Assembly (NCBI GenBank): GCA_015058575.1
Contig: SVBZ01000005.1
Span: 1 to 64,000 of the forward strand
DNA length: 64,000 nucleotides
Source of the DNA: Pseudoselenomonas ruminantium
GTDB taxonomy: Bacteria; Bacillota; Negativicutes; Selenomonadales; Selenomonadaceae
Reading direction: 5' to 3'
The notes beneath the pieces are model-generated. The model did not search any database, was not told the DNA's origin, and saw only the letters and a list, made by a program, of their open reading frames with translations. Positions 34,999 through 43,878 of this stretch are shown here, piece by piece; the first letter of the stretch is position 1; each line of letters starts with the position of its first letter. A program made the position numbers and the translations under genes.

Positions 34999-35843
34999 TT
35001 AGTATCAAAGCACATATCAATAACGTTGCTCTGCATCATACGATTTTTGATTTGCCGTTTGCATTTATGGCGGCGGTACTGGCAGCGGGCGGCAATCCAT
35101 CGGCGCGTGATTTGATCTGGATTGCCTTGGCGATTACAACGGGCCGTGCGGCGGCCATGGCGATGGATAACCTGGCAGACCTCAAATATGACAGCCAGCA
35201 GCCACGCATGAGTTACCGGGCGATGGTACGCGGCGAAATCACGAAGCGTGAGGCGAAGATATTCATCGTCGTCTGCCTGCTGCTCATGGTGCTGTCAGTG
35301 CTGCAGCTGCAGCCGATTTGTATCTATCTGTTGCCGGTGGCTGCGGTGCCGTTTATGATTTACCCGTATATGAAACGTTTCACGGGCTGGTGTCATTTGT
35401 TCCTAGGTCTTGCCATTGGTATGGCGCCAGCTGGTGGCTGGGTAGGTGTCAGTGGCCAGATTACGGCCCCGATGGTGCTTCTCTGTATTGCCGTTGCGCT
35501 CTGGATTGGTGCGTTTGATGCCATGTATGGTGCGCAGGATGAGGCCTTTGACAAGAGTCAGGGCCTGCATTCGCTGGCAACTGAATACGGGGCTGTTGGG
35601 GCCTTCAAGATTGCTGCTGCGTTGCATATCGTCTGCATTGCCTGTTTTTTTGCTGTCGGTGTGATGCTGCAATTGCACTGGCTTTACTATATCGGCGTTG
35701 GCATTGCGGCCGGAACGCTGGTATATCAGCATAAAATCGTCAGCCCGACGGATTTTTCAAGGGTGACCCAACGCTATTTCATGCGCAATGGTATCGTATC
35801 GGTAGCTATTTGCGTATGCACCTGGCTTAGTTTTTATCTCTGA
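34995..35843 (+). CDS. UbiA family prenyltransferase (MqnP-like)
   Basis: A 282-residue polytopic membrane prenyltransferase that joins a polyprenyl chain to an aromatic acid. Two Asp-rich motifs are visible: DNLADLKYD and DAMYGAQDEAFD (the DxxYxxQDxxxD form). The probable start is the TTG at 34995, forming a TTGA overlap with the ubiD stop, with AAGGAG upstream; a frame start at 34974 lies deeper in ubiD. The overlap supports action in the same pathway. Confidence 0.87.
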   Translation: MISIKAHINNVALHHTIFDLPFAFMAAVLAAGGNPSARDLIWIALAITTGRAAAMAMDNLADLKYDSQQPRMSYRAMVRGEITKREAKIFIVVCLLLMVLSVLQLQPICIYLLPVAAVPFMIYPYMKRFTGWCHLFLGLAIGMAPAGGWVGVSGQITAPMVLLCIAVALWIGAFDAMYGAQDEAFDKSQGLHSLATEYGAVGAFKIAAALHIVCIACFFAVGVMLQLHWLYYIGVGIAAGTLVYQHKIVSPTDFSRVTQRYFMRNGIVSVAICVCTWLSFYL

Positions 35844-35866
35844 GCCGTATATCTAGGGGGGACTTT

Positions 35867-36730
35867 ATGTCAGCAAGAATTTTGGAAGGAAAAGTCTTTG
35901 CACAGCAGTTCAAGGAGGATGCCGGCCGAAGGGCTTCCGTCCTGCGGGAGAAATATGGCGTGAATCCGGGACTGGCCGTTATCATCGTCGGCAGCAACCC
36001 GGCATCGCAGGTCTATGTTCGCAATAAGAACAAGGCGTGCGAAGAACTGGGAATTTATTCAGAGGTCGTGGAGATGCCGGAGACGACAACGAAGCAGGAG
36101 CTTATCGCCAAGATCGATGAACTCAATCTCGATAGGCGCATCCACGGCATCCTCGTGCAGCTGCCGCTTCCGGACCAGATTGCCAGGGATGCGTCCGAAA
36201 TCCTCAACCGCATCGATCCAGCCAAGGATGTGGATGGATTCCATCCCGTCAATGTAGGGCGGCTGGTGACTGGCGAGGACGGACTGGTTCCATGCACGCC
36301 GGCAGGCTGCATCCGCATGCTGGAGCTTGCGGATATTCCTTTAGATGGGAAGCGGGCTGTAGTCATTGGCCGCAGCAACATTGTCGGCAAGCCGATGCTG
36401 CATCTGCTGCTGGCAAAACATGCGACGGTGACCATCTGCCATTCCCATACCAAAAATCTTGCTGCTATCACGCGTGAGGCTGATATCCTCGTGGCGGCCA
36501 TCGGCAAGCCGAACTTTGTCACGGCTGACATGGTCAAGCCGGGGGCGACAGTCATCGATGTTGGTATCAATCGCATCGCGCCGAAAAAACTTGCCGGCGA
36601 TGTGGATTTTGCAGCCGTCAAGGAAGTGGCTGGGGCAATTACGCCAGTGCCGGGAGGTGTAGGACTCCTGACAGTGGCCATGCTCATGCAGAATGTTGTC
36701 AAGGCAGCCGAAATGGCCGCCTGCAAATAA
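35867..36730 (+). CDS. folD: Bifunctional methylene-THF dehydrogenase/cyclohydrolase
   Basis: A 287-residue FolD that interconverts methylene-, methenyl- and formyl-tetrahydrofolate using NADP+. Motifs: VGSNPASQVYVRNKNKACEE with the active Lys, VQLPLPDQI, DPAKDVDGFHPVNVGRL, and VIGRSNIVGKPM of the dinucleotide site; the end is TPVPGGVGLLTVAML. GGGGGGA precedes the ATG. fhs follows after 45 bases. Confidence 0.96.
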   Translation: MSARILEGKVFAQQFKEDAGRRASVLREKYGVNPGLAVIIVGSNPASQVYVRNKNKACEELGIYSEVVEMPETTTKQELIAKIDELNLDRRIHGILVQLPLPDQIARDASEILNRIDPAKDVDGFHPVNVGRLVTGEDGLVPCTPAGCIRMLELADIPLDGKRAVVIGRSNIVGKPMLHLLLAKHATVTICHSHTKNLAAITREADILVAAIGKPNFVTADMVKPGATVIDVGINRIAPKKLAGDVDFAAVKEVAGAITPVPGGVGLLTVAMLMQNVVKAAEMAACK

Positions 36731-36775
36731 AACCGAATATCTTTCACGGAAACAAACAGAGGAGAAGAAAGCCTA

Positions 36776-38443
36776 ATGAAAACTGATGTGGAGATTGCTC
36801 AGGAAGCAGAGATGCAGGACATCCGGAAAATTGCCGAGAAACTGGAAATCTCGGAAGATGAACTCGAGCTTTATGGCAAATATAAAGCGAAGGTTACGCT
36901 GGATGCCTGGCAAAAGGTCAAGGATCGTCCCAATGGCAAACTCGTTCTCGTGACGGCCATCAATCCGACGCCGGCTGGCGAAGGTAAGACAACGACAAGT
37001 GTAGGGCTTGCCGATGCCTTCCATAAACAGGGCAAGAAGGTTGCTGTGGCATTGCGTGAGCCGTCGCTCGGGCCGTGTTTTGGTCTCAAGGGCGGCGCTG
37101 CTGGTGGCGGCTATGCACAGGTCGTGCCGATGGAAGATATCAACCTGCATTTTACTGGTGATTTCCATGCAATCACGACGGCGCACAATCTGCTGGCCGC
37201 TGTCATCGATAACCATATCCAGCAGGGGAATGCACTGGATATCGATGTGCGCCGTGTCGTCTGGAAACGCGTGCTGGACTTAAATGACCGCGCGCTGCGC
37301 CATGTTGTCATCGGTATGGGGGGCAAGGCGCATGGTGTGCCGCGCGAGACCGGTTTTGATATCACGGTGGCCTCAGAGATGATGGCTATCCTGTGTCTGG
37401 CTTCGGGGCTTGAGGATATGAAAAAGCGTCTCGGCGAGATCGTTGTCGCTTATACCCGGGATGGCCGTGCGGTGCGTGCCAAGGAACTCAAAGTCACGGG
37501 GGCATTGACGCTGCTGTTCAAGGATGCGATCAAGCCGAACCTCGTACAGACACTTGAGGGGACGCCGGCGTTCATCCATGGCGGTCCGTTTGCGAATATC
37601 GCGCATGGCTGCAACAGCGTCATGGCGACAAAGTTCGCGTTGAAGTTTGCGGACTATGTCGTGACGGAGGCAGGCTTCGGTGCTGACCTTGGTGCCGAGA
37701 AGTTCCTTGACATCAAATGCCGTTTCGCTGGTATCCATCCCGATGCTGTGGTTATCGTCGCTACGGTACGTGCGCTCAAGATGCATGGCGGTCTTGATAA
37801 GAAGGAACTTGACCATGTCGATATGGCAGCACTCGAAAAAGGGCTGGCCAATCTTACGAAACATATCGAAAACATCCAGAAATTCGGCCTGCCCGCTGTT
37901 GTGGCCATCAATGCCTTCCCGACGGATACGAAGGAAGAGCTTGACTTTGTCGAGAAGAAATGCAACGAACTCGGTGCGCAGGTCGCTTTGTCGGAGGTAT
38001 GGGCAAAAGGTGGCGAAGGCGGACTGAAACTGGCGGAGAAAGTCGAGCAGGCTTTTGGGATGAAAAACGACTTCCATTTCATGTACGAATCGGAGCAGCC
38101 AATTCCCGAAAAGATTGCGGCTATTGCGCGTGAGATTTACGGGGCAGATGGCGTCGACTTTACGGCAGCGGCCCAAAAGCAGCTGCAGGAAATCGAGACG
38201 CTGGGATTTGACAAGATGCCGGTATGCATGGCCAAGACCCAGTATTCGTTGTCGGATGATGCTACGAAACTTGGGCGTCCGGAAGGGTTCCGCATCACGG
38301 TGCGTGAATTGCGTGTATCTGCTGGTGCTGGCTTTATCGTTGCTTTGACTGGCAACATCCTTACGATGCCGGGACTGCCGAAGAAACCGGCAGCTGAAAA
38401 TATGGATATCGATGAAAGCGGCAAAATCACGGGTCTTTTCTGA
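36776..38443 (+). CDS. fhs: Formate-tetrahydrofolate ligase
   Basis: A 555-residue ATP-dependent ligase that makes 10-formyl-THF from formate. The P-loop is [18 protein letters not shown], with [27 protein letters not shown] next to it; the C-terminus [15 protein letters not shown] is typical. The length matches the ~556 family norm. It pairs with folD to move formate carbon into the folate pool. A terminator follows. Confidence 0.97.
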   Translation: MKTDVEIAQEAEMQDIRKIAEKLEISEDELELYGKYKAKVTLDAWQKVKDRPNGKLVLVTAINPTPAGEGKTTTSVGLADAFHKQGKKVAVALREPSLGPCFGLKGGAAGGGYAQVVPMEDINLHFTGDFHAITTAHNLLAAVIDNHIQQGNALDIDVRRVVWKRVLDLNDRALRHVVIGMGGKAHGVPRETGFDITVASEMMAILCLASGLEDMKKRLGEIVVAYTRDGRAVRAKELKVTGALTLLFKDAIKPNLVQTLEGTPAFIHGGPFANIAHGCNSVMATKFALKFADYVVTEAGFGADLGAEKFLDIKCRFAGIHPDAVVIVATVRALKMHGGLDKKELDHVDMAALEKGLANLTKHIENIQKFGLPAVVAINAFPTDTKEELDFVEKKCNELGAQVALSEVWAKGGEGGLKLAEKVEQAFGMKNDFHFMYESEQPIPEKIAAIAREIYGADGVDFTAAAQKQLQEIETLGFDKMPVCMAKTQYSLSDDATKLGRPEGFRITVRELRVSAGAGFIVALTGNILTMPGLPKKPAAENMDIDESGKITGLF

Positions 38444-38476
38444 TCGAAAAGCCGTATTTGCTTGACGGTTTGCATA

Positions 38477-38518
38477 AAAGCGCATGGGGAAAACATTCTC
38501 CATGCGCTTTATTTTATA
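38477..38518 (+). terminator. Terminator after fhs
   Basis: Stem AAAGCGCATGG (38477-38487) with CCATGCGCTTT (38500-38510), extendable by three pairs, followed by ATTTTATA. Confidence 0.85.
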
Positions 38519-38553
38519 ATTAATGCTATTTATTCATTCGATTTATCAGCTAC

Positions 38554-38582
38554 TTGCAAAATACATAAAAAACCCTTACAAT
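38554..38582 (+). promoter_or_regulatory. Promoter of the metF-like gene
   Basis: TTGCAA at 38554-38559 and TACAAT at 38577-38582, spacing 17. Confidence 0.55.
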
Positions 38583-38629
38583 ATGATTTATGTAATTCAT
38601 AACCATGAGGAAAAGTCGGGAGGCAGCCT

Positions 38630-39373
38630 ATGAAACGTGTATCCGTTGAGCTCGTGCCGCGTGACGAAGAGACGCTGCGCGCTGAACTCGCGCTCTTACA
38701 GCAGTATCAGGACAAGATCGATGTCATCAATATCCCGGATTTGTTGCGCTTTGAGACGCGCAGCTGGCAAGGGGCGGCAATGGCCAGAGAGTATTTTCCG
38801 GCTGCGATGCCGCATATCCGCGCGATGGACATCAATCTGGAAGAAGAGCTGCCGATGAAGGACTATCTGCGTGCGCATGACATCCGCGAGGTACTCGTCA
38901 TCGAAGGCGATCCGCCACAGCGTATGACTCATGCGGTTTATCCGACGGAGAGTACCGATGTCATCCGCAAGTTCCGTGAGGAGATGCCAGAGGTCACGGT
39001 CTATGCTGGTATTGACCAGTACCGCAGCTCGATGCGCCATGAGCTTTACCGCATCCATCGTAAGGTGCAGGCCGGTGCAAAAGGCTTTTTCACCCAGCCG
39101 TTCTATGACCGGCGCCTGCTCGAAATATATGCCGACATGTTGGCTGGCCTTGAAGTATATTGGGGCGTATCGCCAGTTATGAATGCGGGGTCGCAGAGCT
39201 ACTGGGAGCGCAAGAACAATGTGGTATTCCCGCGGGCTTTTGAACCTAGCCTGACCTGGAGCGTGCAGTTCTCGCGCGAGATCATGGAGCTGGCCGATAA
39301 GATGGATGCGAGCCTCTATCTGATGCCAATCCGCACGAATCTCGAGGAATATCTGGCCGGCGTATTTTGCTGA
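38630..39373 (+). CDS. Methylenetetrahydrofolate reductase-like protein
   Basis: A 247-residue TIM-barrel protein resembling MetF: early Glu in SVELVPRDEETL, VLVIEGDPPQ, the FTQPFYD block (family form TQ-F-D) and GVSPVMNAGSQSYW. It is about 40 residues shorter than E. coli MetF and diverges at both ends, so the electron donor and even the exact substrate are uncertain. It has its own promoter. nfnA follows after 69 bases, suggesting a link to NAD(P)H/ferredoxin balance. No MetV-like zinc protein is nearby. Confidence 0.75.
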   Translation: MKRVSVELVPRDEETLRAELALLQQYQDKIDVINIPDLLRFETRSWQGAAMAREYFPAAMPHIRAMDINLEEELPMKDYLRAHDIREVLVIEGDPPQRMTHAVYPTESTDVIRKFREEMPEVTVYAGIDQYRSSMRHELYRIHRKVQAGAKGFFTQPFYDRRLLEIYADMLAGLEVYWGVSPVMNAGSQSYWERKNNVVFPRAFEPSLTWSVQFSREIMELADKMDASLYLMPIRTNLEEYLAGVFC

Positions 39374-39442
39374 GCACAGCCAAGTGAAATAAGACCGCAG
39401 GCAATTGCGGATTCTGTTGTATATGTATTAGGAGAGTGAACC

Positions 39443-40285
39443 ATGTTTAAAATCCTGAAGAAAGAGGAGCTTTCCCCGAATGTCTTCTCGATGGATATCG
39501 ATGCGCCGCGTGTGGCGAAAAAGGCTCAGGCCGGACAGTTTATCGTTCTGCGTGTAGATGAAAAAGGTGAACGCATTCCGCTGACGATTGCGAATTTCAA
39601 TCGTGAGACGGGCGTTGTCAATATCGTATTCCAGGTTATCGGTGCTTCGACGATGGCTCTGGCTGCTGTTGAGCCGGGGGATTCGATTATCGATTTTGTC
39701 GGCCCGCTGGGCCAGCCGTCGGAAATCAAGAAATTTGATGGCACGGTTGTCGTTGTCGGCGGTGGTATCGGTGTCGCACCGACGTTCCCGATTGCCCGCG
39801 CCATGAAAGAGGCCGGCAATAAGGTCATCGCCATCATGGGGGCCAAGACAAAGGACATCCTGATCATGGAAGATGAGATGAAGGCAGTGACCGATGAGAT
39901 TCTCATCACGACCGATGATGGGTCACGCGGCATCAAGGGCTTTGTAACCTATGCCGTGCAGGAACTTGCTCAGCGCGGTGAAAAGATTGCGCAGATCACG
40001 GCTATTGGCCCGGTCATCATGATGAAGAGCGTGGCTGACTGCACGCGTGAGCTCGGTATCCCTACAGTGGTCAGCCTCAACCCGATTATGGTCGACGGTA
40101 CTGGCATGTGCGGCGGCTGCCGCGTACAGGTCGGCGATGAGACGAAGTTTGCTTGTGTCGATGGCCCGGAATTTGATGGACACCTTGTCGATTTCAATGC
40201 CCTCATGAACCGTCAGCGCATGTATCGCGATCTTGAGGCCGAGGAAAAAGATCATATCTGCAACATCGGACTGGGGAGGAAATAA
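39443..40285 (+). CDS. nfnA: NfnA: ferredoxin-NADP+ reductase small subunit
   Basis: A 280-residue FAD and [2Fe-2S] protein. The FAD site is near RIPLTIANFNRETG, the NAD(H) site is VVVVGGGIGVAPTFPIARAM, and cluster Cys are in MCGGCRVQVGDETKFACVDGP. In the NfnAB complex this subunit oxidises NADH while the partner handles NADPH and ferredoxin, by flavin-based bifurcation. Alternative names are SudB or PyrK-like. nfnB starts three bases after its stop. Confidence 0.9.
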   Translation: MFKILKKEELSPNVFSMDIDAPRVAKKAQAGQFIVLRVDEKGERIPLTIANFNRETGVVNIVFQVIGASTMALAAVEPGDSIIDFVGPLGQPSEIKKFDGTVVVVGGGIGVAPTFPIARAMKEAGNKVIAIMGAKTKDILIMEDEMKAVTDEILITTDDGSRGIKGFVTYAVQELAQRGEKIAQITAIGPVIMMKSVADCTRELGIPTVVSLNPIMVDGTGMCGGCRVQVGDETKFACVDGPEFDGHLVDFNALMNRQRMYRDLEAEEKDHICNIGLGRK

Positions 40286-40288
40286 GCA

Positions 40289-41695
40289 ATGGCTCTGTCT
40301 TTGAAAAAACATGAAATGCCGGTACAGGACCCGAAGGTCCGTGCGCATAATTTTGACGAGGTAGCTTTGGGCTACGATGAAGAAACGGCTGTGGCCGAGG
40401 CGGAGCGCTGCCTGCACTGCAAGATTCCGCAATGCCGCAAGGGCTGCCCGGTATCGGTGGATATTCCGGAATTCATCGGCAAGATCAAAGAGCGCGATTT
40501 TGACGGCGCTATCGAGAAAATCAAGGAAGCCAATGCCCTGCCGGCTGTCTGCGGCCGCGTCTGCCCGCAGGAGAATCAGTGCGAGAAATACTGCGTGCTG
40601 GCCAAGAAGGGCGAGTCGGTCGGCATTGGCCGTCTCGAGCGCTTCGTTGCTGACCGCCATATGGCCAAAAATGAAGAAGTCAAACCCATCGCGTTTGCCG
40701 AAGATGCCCAAAAGGTAGCTGTCCTGGGCTCTGGCCCGTCCGGTCTTTCCTGCGCTGGCGATTTGGCGAAAAAAGGCTATAAAGTCACGGTCTTTGAGGC
40801 GCTGCATAAGGCTGGTGGTGTACTGTCCTATGGCATTCCGGAATTCCGTCTGCCGAAGGATAAAGTCGTCAAGAAGGAAATTGAAAATATCGAGAAGCTC
40901 GGCGTCAAATTCGAGCTGGATTCGGTAGCTGGCCGTCTGTTTACCGTTGATGAGCTTATGGAAGAAGAGGGCTTCGATGCGGTATTCATCGGCACAGGTG
41001 CTGGCCTGCCGCGCTTCCAGGGCATTCCGGGCGAGGGGCTTAACGGCGTTTACTCGGCCAATGAGTTTCTGACGCGCTGCAACCTCATGAAAGCCTATAG
41101 ATTCCCGGAATATGCAACGCCGATCAAAGTGGGCAAAAATGTCGCTGTCATCGGTGGCGGCAACGTAGCTATGGATGCTGCCCGCACGGCATTGCGCCTT
41201 GGCGCTGAGCATGTCTATATCGTCTATCGCCGCAGTGAGGCGGAGCTGCCCGCCCGCAAGGAAGAAGTCGAGCATGCAAAAGAAGAGGGCATCGACTTTA
41301 AGCTGCTCAATAACCCGGTCGAGATTCTTGGTGATGAGAATGGCTGGGTCAAGGGCATGACCTGCATTCGCATGGAACTCGGTGAACCCGATGAGTCGGG
41401 GCGCCGCCGGCCGGTGGCTGTTGCGGGCTCAGAGTTTGAGCTTGCTGTTGATACGGTCATTGTTTCCATCGGCACAGGCCCGAACCCGATCATTGCGCAT
41501 ACGACGCCAGGCCTTGCTACGACCAAACGCGGCAATATCGAGGCCGATGAGGAGTCGTGTGCAACGTCTAAGCCGGGCGTATTCGCTGGCGGTGATATCG
41601 TGACGGGTGCGGCTACGGTAATCCTCGCTATGGGGGCTGGCCGCAAGGCTGCTGCTGCAATTGATGAATATCTGCAGAAAAAGAAAAACAACTGA
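40289..41695 (+). CDS. nfnB: NfnB: ferredoxin-NADP+ reductase large subunit
   Basis: A 468-residue flavoprotein of the glutamate-synthase small-subunit family. Two [4Fe-4S] sites lie in CLHCKIPQCRKGCP and CGRVCPQENQCEKYC; the FAD site is GSGPSGLSCAGDLAKKG and the NADPH site GGGNVAMDAARTALRLG. It is commonly annotated gltA or NADPH glutamate synthase, but no large glutamate synthase subunit is present, and the nfnA neighbour identifies the bifurcating complex. GGGGAGGA precedes the ATG. Confidence 0.9.
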   Translation: MALSLKKHEMPVQDPKVRAHNFDEVALGYDEETAVAEAERCLHCKIPQCRKGCPVSVDIPEFIGKIKERDFDGAIEKIKEANALPAVCGRVCPQENQCEKYCVLAKKGESVGIGRLERFVADRHMAKNEEVKPIAFAEDAQKVAVLGSGPSGLSCAGDLAKKGYKVTVFEALHKAGGVLSYGIPEFRLPKDKVVKKEIENIEKLGVKFELDSVAGRLFTVDELMEEEGFDAVFIGTGAGLPRFQGIPGEGLNGVYSANEFLTRCNLMKAYRFPEYATPIKVGKNVAVIGGGNVAMDAARTALRLGAEHVYIVYRRSEAELPARKEEVEHAKEEGIDFKLLNNPVEILGDENGWVKGMTCIRMELGEPDESGRRRPVAVAGSEFELAVDTVIVSIGTGPNPIIAHTTPGLATTKRGNIEADEESCATSKPGVFAGGDIVTGAATVILAMGAGRKAAAAIDEYLQKKKNN

Positions 41696-41730
41696 TAGAA
41701 CCATATCCGGTCAAGGGTGACCGCAGGTAG

Positions 41731-41766
41731 TCCGTCCTGGCAGCAGAAGAAGCTGGGACGGATTTA
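41731..41766 (+). terminator. Probable terminator after nfnB
   Basis: TCCGTCC and CAGC (41731-41744, with a three-base bulge) pair with GCTG and GGACGGA (41752-41762), followed by TTTATCG. The T tail is weak. Confidence 0.5.
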
Positions 41767-41796
41767 TCGTTACTTTAAGGAAGAGGGAAACAGGAA

Positions 41797-42372
41797 ATGA
41801 ATTTTGCTGCCATTGACTTTGAGACGGCGACATCAGCCAGGGATTCGGCCTGCAGCGTAGCTGTCGTTGAGGTCAAGGAAGGAAAACTTTATGACTCGTA
41901 TTACACGCTGATCCAGCCGCCGGGGAACCGCTACAATTGGTTCAATACGCGCATACATGGCATTACGCGTGAAGACACAGCGACGGCGCCGGATTTTGCG
42001 GCTATCTGGCCGGAGCTGCGGTCGCATCTCGAGGGGCGGATCGTTGTAGCGCATAATGCCCGTTTTGATATGGGGGTGCTCGGAGCTTGTCTGGCAAGGG
42101 AAGGCTTGGGGACACCGGATTTTGCCTACTGCGATACGGTCGCGATTTCACGCAAGGCCTGGCCCGAGCTGGTGAATCATAAGCTCGATACGGTCGGCAG
42201 TTTCCTGCATATCGAGTTCAATCATCACAATGCATTGGATGACGCGCGCACCTGCGCGTATATCCCAGTGGCGGCCGCCAAGGAGATGGCGGTGGACAGC
42301 CTGCAGAGGCTTACGGCTCAGCTGGGAGTCCGTGTGCAGCCATTTGGTGTGAGAAAGGGGAGTAGACGATGA
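41797..42372 (+). CDS. DnaQ-like 3'-5' exonuclease
   Basis: A 191-residue DEDDh exonuclease. Exo I is AIDFETAT, Exo II is VVAHNARFDMGVL, and Exo III is HHNALDDARTCAY. It resembles stand-alone PolC/epsilon-like exonucleases found in Firmicutes, used in DNA or RNA trimming; the exact substrate is unknown. Its stop overlaps the DUF523 gene by four bases (ATGA). Confidence 0.88.
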   Translation: MNFAAIDFETATSARDSACSVAVVEVKEGKLYDSYYTLIQPPGNRYNWFNTRIHGITREDTATAPDFAAIWPELRSHLEGRIVVAHNARFDMGVLGACLAREGLGTPDFAYCDTVAISRKAWPELVNHKLDTVGSFLHIEFNHHNALDDARTCAYIPVAAAKEMAVDSLQRLTAQLGVRVQPFGVRKGSRR

Positions 42373-42866
42373 TTTTAGTAAGTGCATGTTTGTTGGGACA
42401 TAAGGTGAAATACAGTGGCGGGGCTAATACGCATGAACTGTTGCTCAAGTATAACGAGCGCGGACGTTTTATTGCGGTTTGTCCGGAATGTTTTGCCATG
42501 CTGCCGGTGCCGCGTCCTTGCGTAGAGATTCAGGGGGGTACCGGGAAAAAAGTGCTATCTGGCAAGGCCAGGGCCATGGATGAAAAGGGGCGGGACATGA
42601 CGCAGTATTTCCTGACCGGAGCAGACAAGGTGCTCAAGATAGCCGAAGCCTATCATGCAAAGGTAGCAATCCTAAAAGAAGGCAGCCCGTCCTGTGGTGT
42701 CAAGAAAATCTATAATGGCAATTTCGAGGGCAAGAAAGTCAAGGGTCAGGGCGTGACAACGGCATTGTTGCAGAAGCACGGCATTACGGTCTATTCCGAC
42801 AAAGATATGACGGTTGGCCGCCTGGAAGAACTTATCGCTGAGGATATGCGCCGCGACCGCATTTAA
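42369..42866 (+). CDS. DUF523 family protein
   Basis: A 165-residue protein of PF04463 type, function not established. Conserved elements are VSACLLGHKVKYSGGAN, CPECFAMLPVPRP and LKEGSPSCGVKKIYNG; four Cys are well placed for metal or cluster binding. It is coupled to the exonuclease gene by ATGA overlap. In some bacteria DUF523 is linked to thiouracil desulfidation, which is only a possibility here. Confidence 0.88.
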   Translation: MILVSACLLGHKVKYSGGANTHELLLKYNERGRFIAVCPECFAMLPVPRPCVEIQGGTGKKVLSGKARAMDEKGRDMTQYFLTGADKVLKIAEAYHAKVAILKEGSPSCGVKKIYNGNFEGKKVKGQGVTTALLQKHGITVYSDKDMTVGRLEELIAEDMRRDRI

Positions 42867-42895
42867 AAATTTTTTTCAAAATGTGAAAAAAGGGG

Positions 42896-42924
42896 TTGCA
42901 TTATGCGCAGAAATCCCGTATAAT
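42896..42924 (+). promoter_or_regulatory. Promoter of the tRNA array
   Basis: TTGCAT at 42896-42901 and TATAAT at 42919-42924, spacing 17, about 36 bases before the first tRNA. Confidence 0.7.
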
Positions 42925-42959
42925 ATTTTTTGTCGACACGAGAGTGTCACAAGAGTTAT

Positions 42960-43035
42960 TCCTCGATAGCTCAGCCGGTAGAGCACCTGACTGTTAATCA
43001 GGCTGTCGCAGGTTCGAATCCTGCTCGAGGAGCCA
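42960..43035 (+). tRNA. tRNA-Asn (anticodon GTT)
   Basis: A 76-base cloverleaf. Acceptor TCCTCGA pairs with TCGAGGA; the anticodon loop CTGTTAA sits on a CCTGA/TCAGG stem with GTT at 42993-42995; the T-arm reads GGTTCGAATCC; CCA is encoded. Confidence 0.97.
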
Positions 43036-43038
43036 TAT

Positions 43039-43113
43039 GGCGCGTTGGTCAAGTGGTTAAGACACCGCCCTTTCACGGCGGCTTCATGGGTTCGAATCCC
43101 ATACGCGTCACCA
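43039..43113 (+). tRNA. tRNA-Glu (anticodon TTC)
   Basis: A 75-base cloverleaf. Acceptor GGCGCGT pairs with ACGCGTC (one G-U); anticodon loop CTTTCAC on a CCGCC/GGCGG stem with TTC at 43072-43074; CCA is encoded. Three bases after tRNA-Asn. Confidence 0.96.
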
Positions 43114-43117
43114 TTTC

Positions 43118-43193
43118 GGGCGATTAGCTCAGCTGGGAGAGCGCTTGCCTTACAAGCAAGATGTCAGCAGTTCGATCCTGTTATCGCCCACCA
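43118..43193 (+). tRNA. tRNA-Val (anticodon TAC)
   Basis: A 76-base cloverleaf. Acceptor GGGCGAT pairs with ATCGCCC; anticodon loop CTTACAA on a CTTGC/GCAAG stem with TAC at 43151-43153; CCA is encoded. Confidence 0.97.
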
Positions 43194-43205
43194 TTTAAAA
43201 ATATA

Positions 43206-43229
43206 GGCTGCCGTAGGGCGGCCTTTTTT
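43206..43229 (+). terminator. Terminator of the tRNA array
   Basis: Stem GGCTGCC (43206-43212) with GGCGGCC (43217-43223), loop GTAG, then six T. Confidence 0.9.
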
Positions 43230-43262
43230 GTTATCGATAGTTCGGGAACAGGAGGTTTGTGC

Positions 43263-43796
43263 ATGAATACGGAAGAACGCCGGGAACAGTTACTCAAACG
43301 CCTGCACGAGGCAGAGCAGCCGCTTACGGGAACCAAGTTGTCGCGGGAATTTGCTGTGAGCCGGCAGATTATCGTCGGTGATATCAGTATCCTGCGGGCG
43401 CAAGGCGTGCAGATTTTTGCAACGCCGCGCGGCTATATCCTGCCAAAGGAGCAGCCGGAGGTTAGCCGCATGGTTACCTTGGTCTGCCAGCATGATGCGG
43501 CCGGCATGGAAAAGGAGCTTTTGACTATTGTTGATAATGGCGGGGCCGTACTCGATGTCATTGTCGAGCATCCGCTATACGGGCCGATTCGCGGCGATTT
43601 GCTGCTGGAGAATCGCCGCGATGTCCGCGCCTTCCTGTCCAAGATGCAGAAATGCCAAGCGAATCCCTTGCTGGTCGTGACGGGCGGCATCCATATGCAT
43701 ACGGTGCGGGTTCCCGATGAGGAAACTTTGCAAGCTATCCGGGAAGACTTGCGGGCACTGCATATTCTCGTGGAGGATGGTGTCTCCAGGGACTGA
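43263..43796 (+). CDS. niaR: Transcription repressor NiaR (HTH + 3H domain)
   Basis: A 177-residue regulator of NAD synthesis and niacin uptake. The N-terminal HTH_11 (~1-60) is EERREQLLKRLHEAEQPLTG ... SRQIIVGDISILRAQG. The 3H ligand domain shows the three His blocks: CQHDAAGME, EHPLYGPIRGDL and TGGIHMHTV. AGGAGG precedes the ATG at 43263; the frame open from 43161 runs through tRNA-Val and is not used. No niacin gene is in the window. Confidence 0.88.
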   Translation: MNTEERREQLLKRLHEAEQPLTGTKLSREFAVSRQIIVGDISILRAQGVQIFATPRGYILPKEQPEVSRMVTLVCQHDAAGMEKELLTIVDNGGAVLDVIVEHPLYGPIRGDLLLENRRDVRAFLSKMQKCQANPLLVVTGGIHMHTVRVPDEETLQAIREDLRALHILVEDGVSRD

Positions 43797-43798
43797 TA

Positions 43799-43827
43799 TT
43801 GCGTGACAATTCCCTTCGTAGTATAAT
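43799..43827 (+). promoter_or_regulatory. Probable promoter of the HD protein-glnS unit
   Basis: TTGCGT at 43799-43804 and TATAAT at 43822-43827, spacing 17. Confidence 0.5.
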
Positions 43828-43878
43828 TATAATGTTTTCATGCAGTGACAAAGGTGTTTATAGTAAGGAAGACGATTC

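Noticed and set aside
39923..41275. A 450-codon minus-strand frame across nfnA and nfnB
   Set aside because: Both plus-strand genes have complete motifs and normal lengths. The antisense frame has no recognisable domain.
43161..43262. An N-terminal extension of NiaR beginning inside tRNA-Val
   Set aside because: It would translate tRNA and terminator sequence. The ATG at 43263 has AGGAGG and the standard NiaR N-terminus.
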